Shown: positions 48,583 to 62,535 of the stretch, one piece after another
Layout of the letters: each line of letters opens with the position of its first letter
Numbering within the stretch: position 1 is the stretch's first letter
Assembly: GCF_019059575.1 (NCBI RefSeq)
Contig: NW_024882922.1
Coordinates: 1 to 64,000, forward strand
Direction of reading: 5' to 3'
Length of the DNA stretch: 64,000 nt
From: Amphibalanus amphitrite
Lineage: Eukaryota > Arthropoda > Thecostraca > Balanomorpha > Balanidae
Notes under the pieces: generated by a model
Told to the model about the DNA's origin: nothing
Database searches by the model: none
Seen by the model: the letters and a program-made list of their open reading frames with translations, nothing else
Made by a program: the position numbers and the translations under genes

Positions 48583-51500
48583 TGAGGCTTTGCTGCATAT
48601 GTACCTCAGAAAGTCGGCAGTCGCAAGGTCATCTGACAATCGAGCATCGCAGTCAAGTGTTTGGCTGTATAAATAGGAAGACTTGTGGAGAAATGGAGCG
48701 GAAACGGACGAGTACTTGTGCTTACTTGGGGAAAAAGATGCGTCTTTTTTGGGGGAGGGCATGATGCGATTGTTTGGATATCGGAATTAACATGAAAAAC
48801 ACGGGCTGTTTCCATATAACATGTGAAACTATCATTCCACCTAGAAACAAGTGAAACGACCATCAACGTCGTTACCATCGCCTGCGAACAGATAATTCCA
48901 TTGACCATGCTACCGGGTGCACGAACGAAAAAAAGCGCCTAGCTTCATCAAGCATCGCTGACCTGGCGTGACAAATGAAGCGATCCGAAAAGACGCTTAA
49001 ACGGAATATAAATTGCACCTGAATGCAGGCACCCACCCACTCTTGGTGCAGTCATAACAAACCCACTTGATTGATTAGTGCGGCAATGAAAACATCGCCC
49101 CGGTATTTCGCCTTTGACGCGGCCGGCATTCAGACCGTACTGAAAGATCCGCTATGCGCTCGGCTATTCTCCAGGACAATTACTGTATGGATCTGCACCT
49201 GGGCTAACGACAGGACACAGCCACGACACAGCACCCATTACTCACACGCTGGTCGAATGGAAGGATACGCACCAGCGAGAAATAGTGGCAGCAGAATCAA
49301 ACATGGCATGTTATAGACGGTGCAGTATGTCTACAGAAAAACTTCATACTAAACTGAGTTTGTATGAAAGGGATGAAGCAAATCCCTTTCCAGTTTGTAT
49401 TCAGTGCTGCATAATTTCATATATTTTACGCCTGTAGTGGCAAACTTACTAAAAGAATGACGCTGTACATCCCTCGCCCCGTGTCACCGGCAACGTCTCA
49501 GTAAATTTAACTGCTCAGTTCGCCACGCCGCGCCATGCAGATTTGCCCCCGCTGGGGTGCGCCGGCGGGGGTCGGCACGCGGCGCCTCCGGGTATGTCCT
49601 ACACGACCTGCACGCCACTCAGCCTGATGAGCGTCGGTCGGTGCCGCAGCTGCCAGAGCAGTCAGTCGGCTAGGAGACGACCGTGTACCCAACGGGAGTG
49701 GTCGCACCGCTGCACCACCGCCGCAGCTGCTGCGCCTGCAGAGGCAGCCTTTCGTCGGAGAATGCGCCCGTTCTTAGTTGATATAAATGCAAACACAAAT
49801 ATAAATATTATTTTTCTTTCTATTTCGTCTTTACTTCCGTATCTCCTTATGCTATGCCCCTGTCTCTTTCATAACTATTTGTACCTACTTTATCCTTTAA
49901 TTCGATCCCGCAGTTACCAATCTGCCTTCCTTCAGGCATCCCCTAGTTCATGCATGTGCTTGCTCCTCGCGTGGGCTCGCAAAATATATCAAGAACTGTC
50001 CATGACAATGGGAATTAAATATCGCAATGACGCATGAATACTGAAGCACGTCATCTGATTTGCACACAGTCAAAATCGGACACGCGACTCGCGTTACGTG
50101 CCAAATATAAGTGTCAAATCTTACGTGATTTTGTCTTCAGCGTGGGTGAAAGACGACACACGATCTGTGATTAACTGAGCTGGGTCTGGCGTGAAAATGC
50201 AGACAAAAGGTCGGTAGGTCCGTGTGTTGCAAACGGGCCATGCTTTGTTGTACTTGCTGCTGTCTGCGGTCGGATGATCAACGCGGGAGAGAGGGAGGGT
50301 GACAGCGCAGGAGAGAGGGGAGGGTAGCCGTCTGGGGCGTCTGTCTGCAACTTCAGAGCATCATACATCAGCTGCACACAGACATACTTCCGGCGCCAGA
50401 GGTCGGGAACACCCGCGGCGGCGGTGGGAGCCGCCCCGTCCCGCCCTGGCGAGACATCCCCTTCCCGGGCGGTCCCCACGTGTGGACGCTACCGCGCCAC
50501 CTCCTGCCAAATCCTCCGACAATGACTCATGCTCCCCTAGAGAGGGCAATGAACAGAGCAGACCCGTGCGCCACTACCTCTTGTGATTCGTTCGGCGCTG
50601 CGGCCGGAGTCATTCGGTCATGATACGTCTTTATCTGGACACGCCGATGGCGGTGAAATGTTCGCTCCGAGTGTCGTGAATCGAGAGATTAGGGGGTTCC
50701 GATGCCTCCCCGAGGAAACATCACTTACTATCAGCCGTGTCGCGCACGGGACGGTCGCCATTCAGGCACGGTCGGATTCCGGATGGAAAATTAAATAATG
50801 GTTACGATTATTACATTATTACAAGCTAGTACCGGGTCTAGACTGACGATCATATGCAAGACGACATCCAGACGACGTCATATGGCTTCTTGTCGTATTA
50901 TATTCTACGGGAGTTCAATGATCCCTCCAAGATCAGAAGTGTAACAGACTGGACTGCAGTAACAGCGCGATACTGAGCCGTGACGCCGTGCCGTAGCGGC
51001 GTGACAGCGTGACGCTGGTCGGTAGCTGAGTGACGGTGGGCGTCGGCGACCCAGGGGGCCGTCGTTCACGACAGCTCACATAGTTGCAACATCAGCGAAC
51101 GACGGCAAACTGGAGAAGGCGGGAGCTTCGCGGGAACTGACCGAGTCCGGACATACCACATACAACAGCGCAGCGACTATAGCTCTGGCTCCACTCGTAA
51201 GATCTCACTGACACGCCACTCCAATACCGCCGTGCAAAGACAAAAAAAACGATTACGTTAGGTCAGGGGTCACCTGAACGTAACCGTTTTTGCCTTTGCG
51301 TTTTTGTGGTATTATACCACATCCAGTAGAAAAGGTAAGTATTTATACTGGCAAACTTAAATCATCAGCAAACGTTAGAAGAAATTTGAAACTCTGTCGT
51401 CATACGCCCCTTGATACCTATCACCCTGCATGCAATTCATTACTAAACCTAACGACCATGCACAGTGCTGGCCGCTGGTATCCTTCAGCGTAGCGCGCCA

Positions 51501-52343
51501 CGGTAGCCTGCACCAACACGGCCCCGCAGGGACCTCTCCGAACAGGTGGTGTCTGAGGAAGCACCAGAGCACGATAAATCGCATCACCGTGACGCCTTCA
51601 ACGACACTGAGCGGTCTGAACGACACCTCAGGGTCACCTGGAGCCCTCCAGGGTGCCATGAGCGCCCGACGGCTTCCAGGAGTGCTGACAATCCGGCGAG
51701 ATGGTACGGCAGTGCTGTAAGACTTCACGAGCAGACAGCAGCAGAGTTTAGTGTAGTACGGCGTATCGGGATGTTCGTTCGGCTCGCGCTTTTCGAGATC
51801 ATGAGGCAATATCGTGTGCATTGTGTCATTTTGGAAAGCGCCACTCTTTAGAAATGGCCAGTTGCGTTCTTCTGTGCGCAGCTGACGAGGTGACACGTAC
51901 AATCGTACATACAGCAAAAAGTATCTTTTCGTGACAAAGAACTGTGAAACATGCTCCACTTGCTGACAGCAGCCAATGAAAATGAAGATATAACAACTAA
52001 TTTGTAGAGTAAGGGGGTCAAGAAGGCATAAAACAAACATTTCCTCGTGAGTCTGCGTAATGCGTATACTTACCATCCACCACGGCATTGTACATGAATA
52101 AATGCGAGCCGTTCCAAGTATCCAGCCGGTGCAAATGAACATAAATGACAAGGCAGGGCTACGGTAACTGACGTGATCGATAAGCCAAACACAGCAGGTA
52201 GTGTAGTTCTCGCCCAAGGTGGCAGTACAATGAGCACTGCAACGGATGTCAATGAAACATTCGTTGACACAGCAAGCAGCCATCCAGGACTTGCTCGATA
52301 CGCTATTTTAGATTATGGTGTAGTGGTCATTACTACTAGTCCT

Positions 52344-52521
52344 GGGGCCGTATTCACGTCGATCATTTTCGTAAGAATTTTCTTAAGTTTGACCTACTTC
52401 TTAAGTAAATTTTTTTAATCACGTGAACTCCGTCGATAAAAACTTAAGAAGTGTCGACGTGGATACCAAATTATACTTACGAAAGAAAATCGACTTACGA
52501 AGTCGACGTGAATACGGCCCC
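52344..52521. mobile_element. 178-bp MITE ending GGGGCCGTATTCACGTCGA
   Basis: The terminal 19 bp at 52344-52362 are the exact reverse complement of 52503-52521, and imperfect pairing continues inward (TTCGTAAG, CTTAAG). AT-rich interior, no coding. Flanking duplication not certain. Confidence 0.85.
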
Positions 52522-53820
52522 TGACCTACAAAATAAAGTCGGCCAAGACAGGCTCACGCAATGAAAGGAAGGTGCAACACCCCTCAACAGCCATAGGAAA
52601 CGGTGGTAGTGCTCGGAAGCGGTTCGGTTTGCCATGGTAAAATGAATAGTTTCCATATTCCTTGGCAAAGTGGGTGGAGTGTATGGACACTGAAAAATGT
52701 ACTACCTTGCTGCTTAGTTGCCATGCACTGCCCTAAAATGGGCAACTTGGCAAACGTTATTGATCACATGGGCCGAAAATAGCGAGTGGCTGGAAAGTGG
52801 AAGCTAGCTTAAGCTCGCTCACTCAAGGCATCTAAATTCTTATCTCCATCACGAGGGAGAAAGGGTTCCAACAGTCGTATCACCAATAGCTGTCATTAAA
52901 TATATGTGATTAAAGCCTTATTTAGGTGAGCAGCTATATAAACATTTTCAAAATCGGTTGAAAAATAAAATACTATAATTTCACATTTCAAATAAAATCC
53001 TGTACGGAACGGAAAGCGAGAAAAAGGAATATGGAATATCTTTTTTATCGCGAGCTCAAAGCCGCAGCGAGCGGCACTTGTGTTTCAAGCATCGGTCCTT
53101 GGACCTATCGATGTTGGTTTGATGGGTTGATGCTACAACTTCTGACGTGTGTTTCTGCTGACTTCAGTTTCAGACGTGCTCAAATTGCAATTAAAATCGG
53201 CAGGGAGGTAGTTGTTTTAATTTGGGGCATTGTGATTTTGTAGATGCCGGAAAAGAAATTAACCTATAATCCAACCAAGAAAAGCATATAGACATAACTG
53301 GAAACGAAACATAAATAAATTGGCCCGCACAAGTGATAACTACCAGAAGCGAATTAGGGAATGTGACGTCCAAACGTCACAACATCCTGATTAAGCAAAC
53401 AGTAGTAATGAAGAACAGAAATCTATCCAGCGATGCATGAAAAAATATAATGTGATTTCAACTGAAAATACGCATTGGAAAAAGTGAAAGCACCTCGTCG
53501 GTAAGAACTGGCAACCTCCGATCCTAGGAAGAAGGAACCACAAGCGGACCACAGCGTGACTCACTTCCGGACAGCTGAGCCCACATTCCGACATCGGAGA
53601 GCGGCGCTTGTCCCACCAACCCTCCCTCCCCGGTCCATCCATCTCAGTGCCGTGTCTGTCTCAGTTCTGGTAAGTACGTAGAGCGGCTGAGGACCTGGTC
53701 AGAGGCATCGGTGGCTGTGCGACAGATCCATTCTGTTGTGTGCAAGAGGACAGAAGGGATGTCCATTGTCCATTGTCTAAACTCATCCCATCCTGCACTC
53801 AGAAGATATGGATTGCGGAA

Positions 53821-53843
53821 GCCGACCGACCGACCGACCGACA
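53821..53843 (+). repeat. (CCGA)n microsatellite
   Basis: Five GACC/CCGA units. Confidence 0.9.
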
Positions 53844-56800
53844 GGTCGAATATCTTTCCGCACCCAGCCAGGTGCCGCTTCTCCGAGACATTTAAACTGC
53901 ATGTGCATTCTGTTGGTACAAATAATTGTTACTTGCATTTTCATCTAGAAAATTAATTTGTCACTGTCTCGCATATTGTATAGTGGAACGGGCAAGTCAG
54001 GATGGATTGGGCGCGAAGTGGTGATTGTACGATTGCTGGTAATATGACAAGCGCAGCACCATGCAAGCATGATTTTCAGCGTAAAGTTTTGTTGATGGTA
54101 TACCGAGTCATGAAAAAGCTCTTATTTTCGCTCAAAAATACATAGCATTACCAGTTTTATCTCCACTGACACTAAACTCACTGATTAAACCGTGCCCTGA
54201 GTAAGCTAGCGACAAATCACACTCCCCTATAAATAGCCGGGCACCCGGGGTGTGATAGGTAAACGCTGGGTGGTGGTGGCGCCCTCGTTCACACATCCGC
54301 TGCCCAGGGGAGGTGAGTCACTGCCGCGACTCCCCGCTCCAGCTGAGTCATTGAAATGACTCCGCTTTTAGCGCGACTTCAAAGCACTGCGCCGCGCGTT
54401 ATCACTGTTCTGGCCAGGGTCTTCTGACAGAGCCACTGCCGTAAAATGAAAAATGGGAGCACCTCTCGACACGAGAATCAGACAGAACGAGTGGTGTCTT
54501 TGAACGACTTGGATATTAAATGATGAAAATAGATGTTGAGTTACTTTTAAGCACAAAGAACCTGTAGTATGACTTCAGGAAACCGTTCTGCGGGCATTGG
54601 CGTCGAATGAATAAGCGAACAAAAGGGAAGGCGTGAAAATAGCGTTCCTGATAAAAAGCATCGTTGGTAAAATACAGACAACAGTTGCACCTATAACGTT
54701 CCCTTACCCCTACACAGATGCACGTATATTGAATGTAATAAATGCTCCTCGTTGTGCGGCTCTCGTTGGTGCATGCATTCTTAATAGATTCCACGACGCA
54801 TGAAATAAATTGCCGGAAATAGCAGCACCAGCCGATTGAGACCTCAGCTCATTACCAGGTTGTTTTCTCATCCCAACATAAATCTCCTGGATTCCTTGGA
54901 ACTGAAGACTGACTTAAAAGGCCGACCGGTCGCCGATCGCCACTAAGAATGGCCATTGAGGAAATTCATTCAGTTCCGTATTCACGGGCTACCGAACGGC
55001 CTGATCGGACGGCCTGCCTGATGCGTCGATAGCATCCAATGATCTGAGTAGTTCTCGGCTGGTACCGCCAGCTGAGGCTTCTGTCTGTATGTCGGTCTGT
55101 CGGTCTGTCAGTCTATTGGTTTGTCGGCCTGTCCATTCGGCCTGTCAGGCTATTAGCCAATCAGTGAGCTGGGTGGAGTTTTCTTAACTACTATAGTTAC
55201 TATAGTACTACTATAGTAGAATAGTAACTACTAACTATATCCGTCGGTTTGTCAGATTTTGAATCTGTTGCCGATTTGGTGGCTGGCCTGTAAAATCTGT
55301 CGGATTGTCACTCTGTCTTTTGGTTTGATGGTTCGAGCTATATAGAATAAACGTCCCAGATATCCTGATGCATCTTCCCATACCTTTCTGCTATATCTAT
55401 AAGCATCTCCAGTCTTTCTAAATCGTCTAAACTTTACAGTCCACATTTAGCATAAAGCGACTGCTAGATAGCACGGGAATTTGCGTCGTAAGCGAAATAG
55501 TTTTTTACAGCTGTTTTGAATAACATTTAAAGTCAGTAGTTCGAGATAAGGACACGACCACTGGGGGTCATTATGCGCTCAAACTACCGCGTCAAATGGT
55601 GACGAATTCATGAGGCAAATACGGCACAAAATTTATCTGGGGGGTCAGTATCTGATGAAAAGCAAGCGTCTTCGTTCTGGAAACATTACAAAACCTAGCT
55701 TCATTTGAAAAGATTCCATGACTGAAACGCATCGGCTAAGTACCCGAGTAAAACTGAATGCAGCATTACATGAAATGACCGTCATAATCACTATTCCGAC
55801 AAAAAGTCGTTATTTCATCTCAATCAAAAACCCTACCTATCGAATCAATCAGAGCAGGCATCCAGGCGCGTACCCCTTCTCATGAGTTCCCAACTGACCC
55901 GGCCGGTCTGATAAGTGCACAGCTCGGTCCCTGAGGCTCTGGGGCACGAGTTGACCTCGGCGTGACTCATCTATCAGCTTGATTGACTTGGCGCCGCGTC
56001 GCCTTAGGTCATCGGTTCATCGGCGGAGAGCAGACGCTCCCCCTGGCCCGGGGTGTGACACTGGTATGACGTGTGGTGACGTGTGAGACTTGCAACTGAA
56101 CTGTGCTAATGGGTAATGACAGGGAGCGGCGTAGGAGACAATATGACGGCGGTCTGTCAGATGGATGGTTCTTCGCTGGTTTATTAGATTGGCCTGCCGA
56201 AAATGTGATATCCATTTAAAAATGTTTAAATTACACCCGGTTTTGGTAGAAAATTCGACAGAAGCAGACAGAGACCTTCTAAATCTCTCAGGCCTTTACC
56301 CGGCGACTAGCGATGTGGAGCGGCACGGGTATATTGCCTGGACACAGGAAGGTCATGGGGGCATGTGCGGGCTCGGTCAAATGCCCTCCGGATATGAGCG
56401 GCCGTGACATATCAGCACCTTTCTACGTAAACGATAAGGTCGTGACCTTTGCAACATTGCCCCTCCGAGGCCATATAGACGTGTCAGACATCAAATTATC
56501 GTCGTGAAGAACCCGGGTGGTTCTGGTTTCATCCAGTCGCACATACCTTCAATCTGAAGCGCCGGTAGGAGGCAAAATCTGTTGCAAGTCAGAAGACAAA
56601 AGAACGCCAGACCAGCACCTGGAAGAAGATAACGTAAGTCAGACAAACAAGCGGAGTGGAGGTAGCCATCTTTGAGTTTTCTGGTCATTTCCTTTGCTCA
56701 CCATCGGGCTGTTTTAACGAACCACACAAGTGATCTCCCTGACACAGATTTCACACATGGGACACCACATCTCCCTGGTCACATTTTCCCGTCGATCCCC

Positions 56801-57334
56801 CACTCAGTCGCCGCTTGTCGGAGCTTGTTCGACCCCCGCGGAGTCTCCGCCGTTCGCAGACACGACTTCTGAGCACATGTTTACGCGCTGTATCCAGTTG
56901 CGACCGCGGTGCTGCGCTGTTGACACAGGAGAACGGTTTCTGGACCGCTTCCACGCCTGCTGGCAGCATGACGGCGCGGTGGTGGCAATGGCGACGCGCG
57001 CGCGACCAAAGCGACGCGCCGAGCGCTGTGACAGTTGCGCCGCAGGAGGGACAGTCGCGCCGCGGAGGCTGAACTACCAGGGCGTCACAGCAGGGAGGCG
57101 AGGCTGACGGAAGTCAGTGCCTGTTCACAGCGGGTGCGTCTTCTTCCGGCAACATATTCAGCGTTCCAAGCGTAAACGATGTTTTTCGGGGAACTTTGGC
57201 TATGATTACCCTGTTTGATGTGCAACAACAAAAACGAACAATATTGTTTATTTGAAACGATGAGATTTCCATAAAAGTACATGGACTTGGAAGCAGCTTA
57301 CTTTTTACTCCTGGCGCATTACTCCAACGTTCGA

Positions 57335-57435
57335 GTCTATGGTCTTAGTCCAACCTTCCAACTTAGTCCAACGTTCGAGCCTGCCTCCGGTATTACTTAG
57401 TCCAACCTTTATTACTTAGTCCAACCTTCAATACT
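57335..57435 (+). repeat. Short tandem repeat of TTAGTCCAACCTT
   Basis: Four to five imperfect copies of TTAGTCCAAC(C/G)TT within 100 bp. Confidence 0.8.
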
Positions 57436-60183
57436 CAGTTGAGTTCGCCCAACCAGACTCCTGACGAATCCGTCATTCTCAGACTCTGTTGCACTTTGCA
57501 CGTGGAGCGTTGCAGCTTCAGCCCGCCCACCAGTTCCCCGTCAGACACATTCAGACGTTCCGCAGAGTGGGATCCTTCCCCGTTCCCGCAATGAACTCGA
57601 GTCAGTCTGGCGGCGGACCACAGTCGGTAGTGCAACGATGTCAGACAGCCAGACATGATGAAATGGCTGAATACGTAATAAATCCCCATTGAGATGACAC
57701 GCCAGTCTACCAAGCGTATGGCGCAAATGCAAGGACTTCAAGATAACAGATGATGACACATCAGAACGCTGCGTAGTGCGTACGGAGCCCACGAATGTAG
57801 AGACTCTTTGACGAGAGGCAGTGAACGGGGTAGCAACAAAGCCAGCCACAGAGGTCGGGGGGCGGCGTGGCCACGACCCCAGCTTGTTTACGTAAGGGGA
57901 AGGTCTGGGTTGGGGCTGTGACTGGCAGGTGTACGGAGCCGTTTGACAAGGGTCCTGCCACACAATCCAGCCCTTGTGTTAGGCGTTCTGACCAGACGAA
58001 GGGGGCTGGCAGTCAGTTTGTGTGGTCCTGCGAGGGGGAGAGAGGGGAGGGTCCTCTCCCTCCCAAAACACGCCCTGATGGAGACATCCGGTATACAGAC
58101 TCGCAGCAATGCACGGCGACCGGTCTGGCAGCCGAAAGATGGAGGTGTTCGCTGTTCAATTGCAGAGAAGCTTCGGTAGATCGATGGCGGGACGTCGCGA
58201 TATTTCGAAAGCGACATTTATCGTCTGGATGTCACACCAAATGGGCGAAGCAAGCAACAGTCACTTTGGACATCGATTGGGAAGAGGCATGTCTGCTGTC
58301 CCGCCGCGCAACTCTCTTTGAGCCGTTCAAAGAGTTGTGCTGCATAACCGACGACAAGAAGAAGTACTGACCTGAGCGATTGGCAGGGCTTGATTAGGCA
58401 TAACAACACACTTGGATTAAAGGAAATTAATGGGAGGGAATAGTTTCAAATCATTCAGAAACCTTCCCCTCATTCCCTTTGCAAGACAAAATGGTCATTC
58501 TATAGAAACATACAGATCGAGAAACATCTCGTGATTCAACGTAACGAAATTCTGAAGAAGCCAACTTACACGCAAATATTCAATGACAAGACAGCGCGTG
58601 TCGTAATATCGCTTCATCATGAACAAGGAATGTCTCCGCTTATTTTCCGTCGTCCCTCCTTTGTCCCCGGCGCGTGGCCGGAGAGACCTCTGGCTGAGTG
58701 GAGATCATCACTCGGCGGGAGTAATAGCACCACCCGGGGACGGTGCTGTTGTCCGGGAAAACACACCATCGTCGGCAGATCAAACAGCCCGGTCACGGAG
58801 CGAGCCACGCCAAACAGCGCCGCGGTCGACGGGGCGATGGCTCGGTGAGGGTGAGCCGCGGCGGTTGCAGCCTGCACAGGGCACATTGGACGGCGGACGG
58901 GGCATTTCTGGCGCCGAGTAGGTCACTCTGAAAGGAAGGAAGGACATCTCGAACAGGAAACAGGGCACTCCAGAAGTGTTTTGAGTATCAGATGGCAGAC
59001 AAAGCATGTCACTAAGAGGGTGGAGAAAGCGAGCAAAAGACTGTAAGCGGTGCGTAATATCAATTTATATATCATTTTGTTTTACACAAACGCACTTTGC
59101 AAAAATGATTCCCGATATTTCGTCTGCTTCCCTATACGGTGATAGCGATATAGTTGGCTCTAATGACGATGACAACATAGTGAAAACATGGTGACGTGAC
59201 CTCCAGAGTTCCGCCAGCGGTTTTCGACGGAATCTGTCCACCGGTGCTACCGAGCCACAACAGCCATGATGGATGGGCGCTCTTTGTGATTTTGTACCTG
59301 TTGGCAGCAGCCGTGTAGCTATTTGTCGTCACCCGAATAAAACGAACCTCAATCAACCGTGAGGAGCCGCGCAGTGCTGGCAAGATGGCTGGGTAAGATG
59401 TATGGCGACTGCCGGCAGACAAATGGCCTACAAATCGATGTCATTTATTAGCTACGACATTAGAAAAGCTACGCGCAAACACCCTAATGCATTCTTAATA
59501 TGTAATGGCTTACTTTGGAGAGGTATTTTCTTCGAATAGACGTGCATGACAGGAGTGATGACAAATTTAGTAAATACATGTTTTGCGCCGCTAAATAACA
59601 TTCGCTGAAATAGAATGGCAAATAGCATGGCAATTTTCAATTTCAAGTTCGTCAGCCAGCAAATACTTAAAACATTAAAATAAACAATCTTCATGTCAGC
59701 AAATGAAACCACCTTTATCGAGTGGCAATTCTTGGTGATTCTTACAACAGGTGTGAGCCGCCCCACTTCAAAGAGCATGTCCGGCCGCATGTTTCAAGTC
59801 ACAGTCGCTAAACACAACGAGAGTGGTGATCAAACGGTCTGGACCGTGTCCGCCATTCAGCAGCCGTTCTACATCCGCTGTGCCATCCGCTCCCTTCCGT
59901 CTCCCGTCTGGCCGTCTACTGCCGCGCCGCTGTCGGACCGGTCTGGGCCGGGCCGCACCGTAGCCCTCCCTGGCAGCCGAGGCCGGTGCTCCGTCTCAGC
60001 GTGATGGGTGGCCCGTGTCACGTGTCTGCTGCCATCCACTCAGCACTGAGTCACGTGGTTGACGCCACAGACAAGCTAGGGGCCGAATGAGGCCGGCGTG
60101 CGCGCGAGGTCGGTTCGACAGGAGCCCCAAGGCGCGACAGCTGCCGGCGAGCTGCAGCAGCATGCAGGGAAGGCTGCAGCAGC

Positions 60184-60293
<110 letters not shown>

Positions 60294-61460
60294 ATGAGAA
60301 GAGAAAAGAGAGAGGAGAAAGACGGAGGAATCTGCACGAGAGTGGAGGTTGAAGGTCGTGACAGTGGAGGTTCGAGGAAATGGGGTAGGTAGGTAGAAGT
60401 TGTGAGAAAGGTGGTCTGTTGTAGAGACAACTATGAATGAAGCTAAACACAAGAAGGAATGAACCGCATAAACAGTAAGGTTAGTGAGAACCACATTTTT
60501 CAAACAGAAGTACGGAATACGTCTTAATGATCATATCACACCATATAAAATCAAAGACAGCAGCGCGCAGTTATTATAGTAAAACAAATGTTATCCTATC
60601 GATGCTTGAAAGGACAGCAATTTTGCTGATGCGGGTTCTTTTACTTATTACTATGTGATGCTGCGGAAAGCAGAGCAACGAAGAGAGGGGAAAGGAGATG
60701 TCTTGCAGGTGTAACGAGAAGATGGAAGCGTGAGAAGCGTCGCTTGGCCTCCGGCGTGAGTGACAGGACAGCTGGCTCTCTTGCAGTGAGCGTCGGCCGG
60801 CCTTGAGCAATTAATGTCGGCGCAACACGCCGTGCCACCAGAAGCAGTGCACATCCTGCTCGTCACTCTCCGAGACGACGTGCAAGACCTCCGAGAGGCG
60901 GTGGAAAGAAGAAATACTGCCGCGTCACCGTGTATGCGGCCTCAAAGATGACTAATGATGATTATCGGAGGTAGATCGGCTTAACATTGCTTCATTTAGA
61001 ATTTTTGTTGAGTTTTGGCTCACTGCAATAGGAACGAATTGGCGAGGAGACCAGAAAATAAAGAAAATAAATAAAGCAAAGGATGAACGAGAGGCGAGGT
61101 TGATAACGAAGAATGGTGGACCTGATGTGAAACACGAGAAGAGGCAGGCGGGATTGGAACCAGAAATCAAGAATAATGACGAGAGCTCAATCGGAAAAAG
61201 CCAAAGACGCCATAAAATCCAAAGAAAGCCAGGCGGATGCAGCGGATGGTGACAACGAAAACAACAACAAAGGCAAAAAATAGAGCAGGTGAGACAAAAA
61301 ACAAAAACAAAAAAGACATAAGAGACAAGTAGCAAAAGGGATATGGATAAAACAAAACAGCTAAGAAATAAGAAGACGGAAGGAAGAAAGAAGGAAGTAA
61401 GGAAGGAGGGAAGCAAATAGGGAAGGAAGGAGAGATGGAGGTAGAGGGAGAAAAAAACAA

Positions 61461-61615
<155 letters not shown>

Positions 61616-62424
61616 CCTTCGTACACCTTTCCGCATGAATCGAAAAAAAAAAACTGGATGCAGAACAGTGCAGCGGGCCTCTGGCCTCTGTTCGACCGCC
61701 CGCCTCGAAGCCGGGGGGGGGGGGGGCGGTTACGGGGGCTCAGCCGTCCGAGCTGACAACAGAGGGGGTGCTCCAGGGTCAGACGGTCACCGCCCGGGGG
61801 CAAACAATGAGCGGCAGGTGACAGCGCGGAGACGACGGAGCTGAACAGGCTCGTTAACATTCCACGACACGGAGGCGGGCACAAGACAGCGGTCCTGATC
61901 TGTGCCAGACACGATCGGTCTTCAGAAATAACCGTGAAATGGTGTTATATGGAGTATAAGAAGATGTTTTATCGAAAGTTAAGGTTTTAATTAATGGCGA
62001 GATTTGTCAGCCAGAATTTCATTAATGCTCTTACGTGCTTTTTCTAATACAAAGGCAAAACAAAATTAAACGCATGACAACAGGACGTTCCCAACAACGC
62101 AATATTCCTATGCAAGCGAAGCGTATGTACTCGAATCTTCCGTATGCAATCGCGGCCTCACATTTCTCTAAACGACGTCGTCGGTATTAAGTTTGAACAT
62201 GTCCGGCGCCATCCGTCTGATGACGTGTCGTCAGTACGTCATCAGCGGCCGGAGCGGCATCACTGGGCCGCCATCAGGCAAATGTGTTGACACAGGCTGC
62301 CTGGGGCGGCCGTCTTCGCAGGGGCAGTGTTACAGCTAATGACGGCCTTCTCTCGGCGGGGGATGCTGCCTAGAGCCGAGCGGGAGAAACGGACGAAATG
62401 ATTGTGAGAGAATGAGAAAGGGAA

Positions 62425-62535
62425 GGAGAAAGAGAGAGAGAGAGAGGAGAGAGAGAGGAGAGAGGAGAGAGAGAGAGAGAGAGAGGGAGGGCGGGCGGAG
62501 AGAGACGGAGAGAGATGGAGAGAGAGAGAGGGGGG
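62425..62535 (+). repeat. Imperfect GA-rich tract
   Basis: Interrupted GA/GGA repeats. Confidence 0.9.

Larger units (their letters stand above)
46501..52343. other. No gene recognised apart from listed repeats
   Basis: Includes the retroposed fragment, the GGGGGC array and an unexplained 302-codon minus-strand open frame at 51375-52283 (see findings). Confidence 0.45.
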
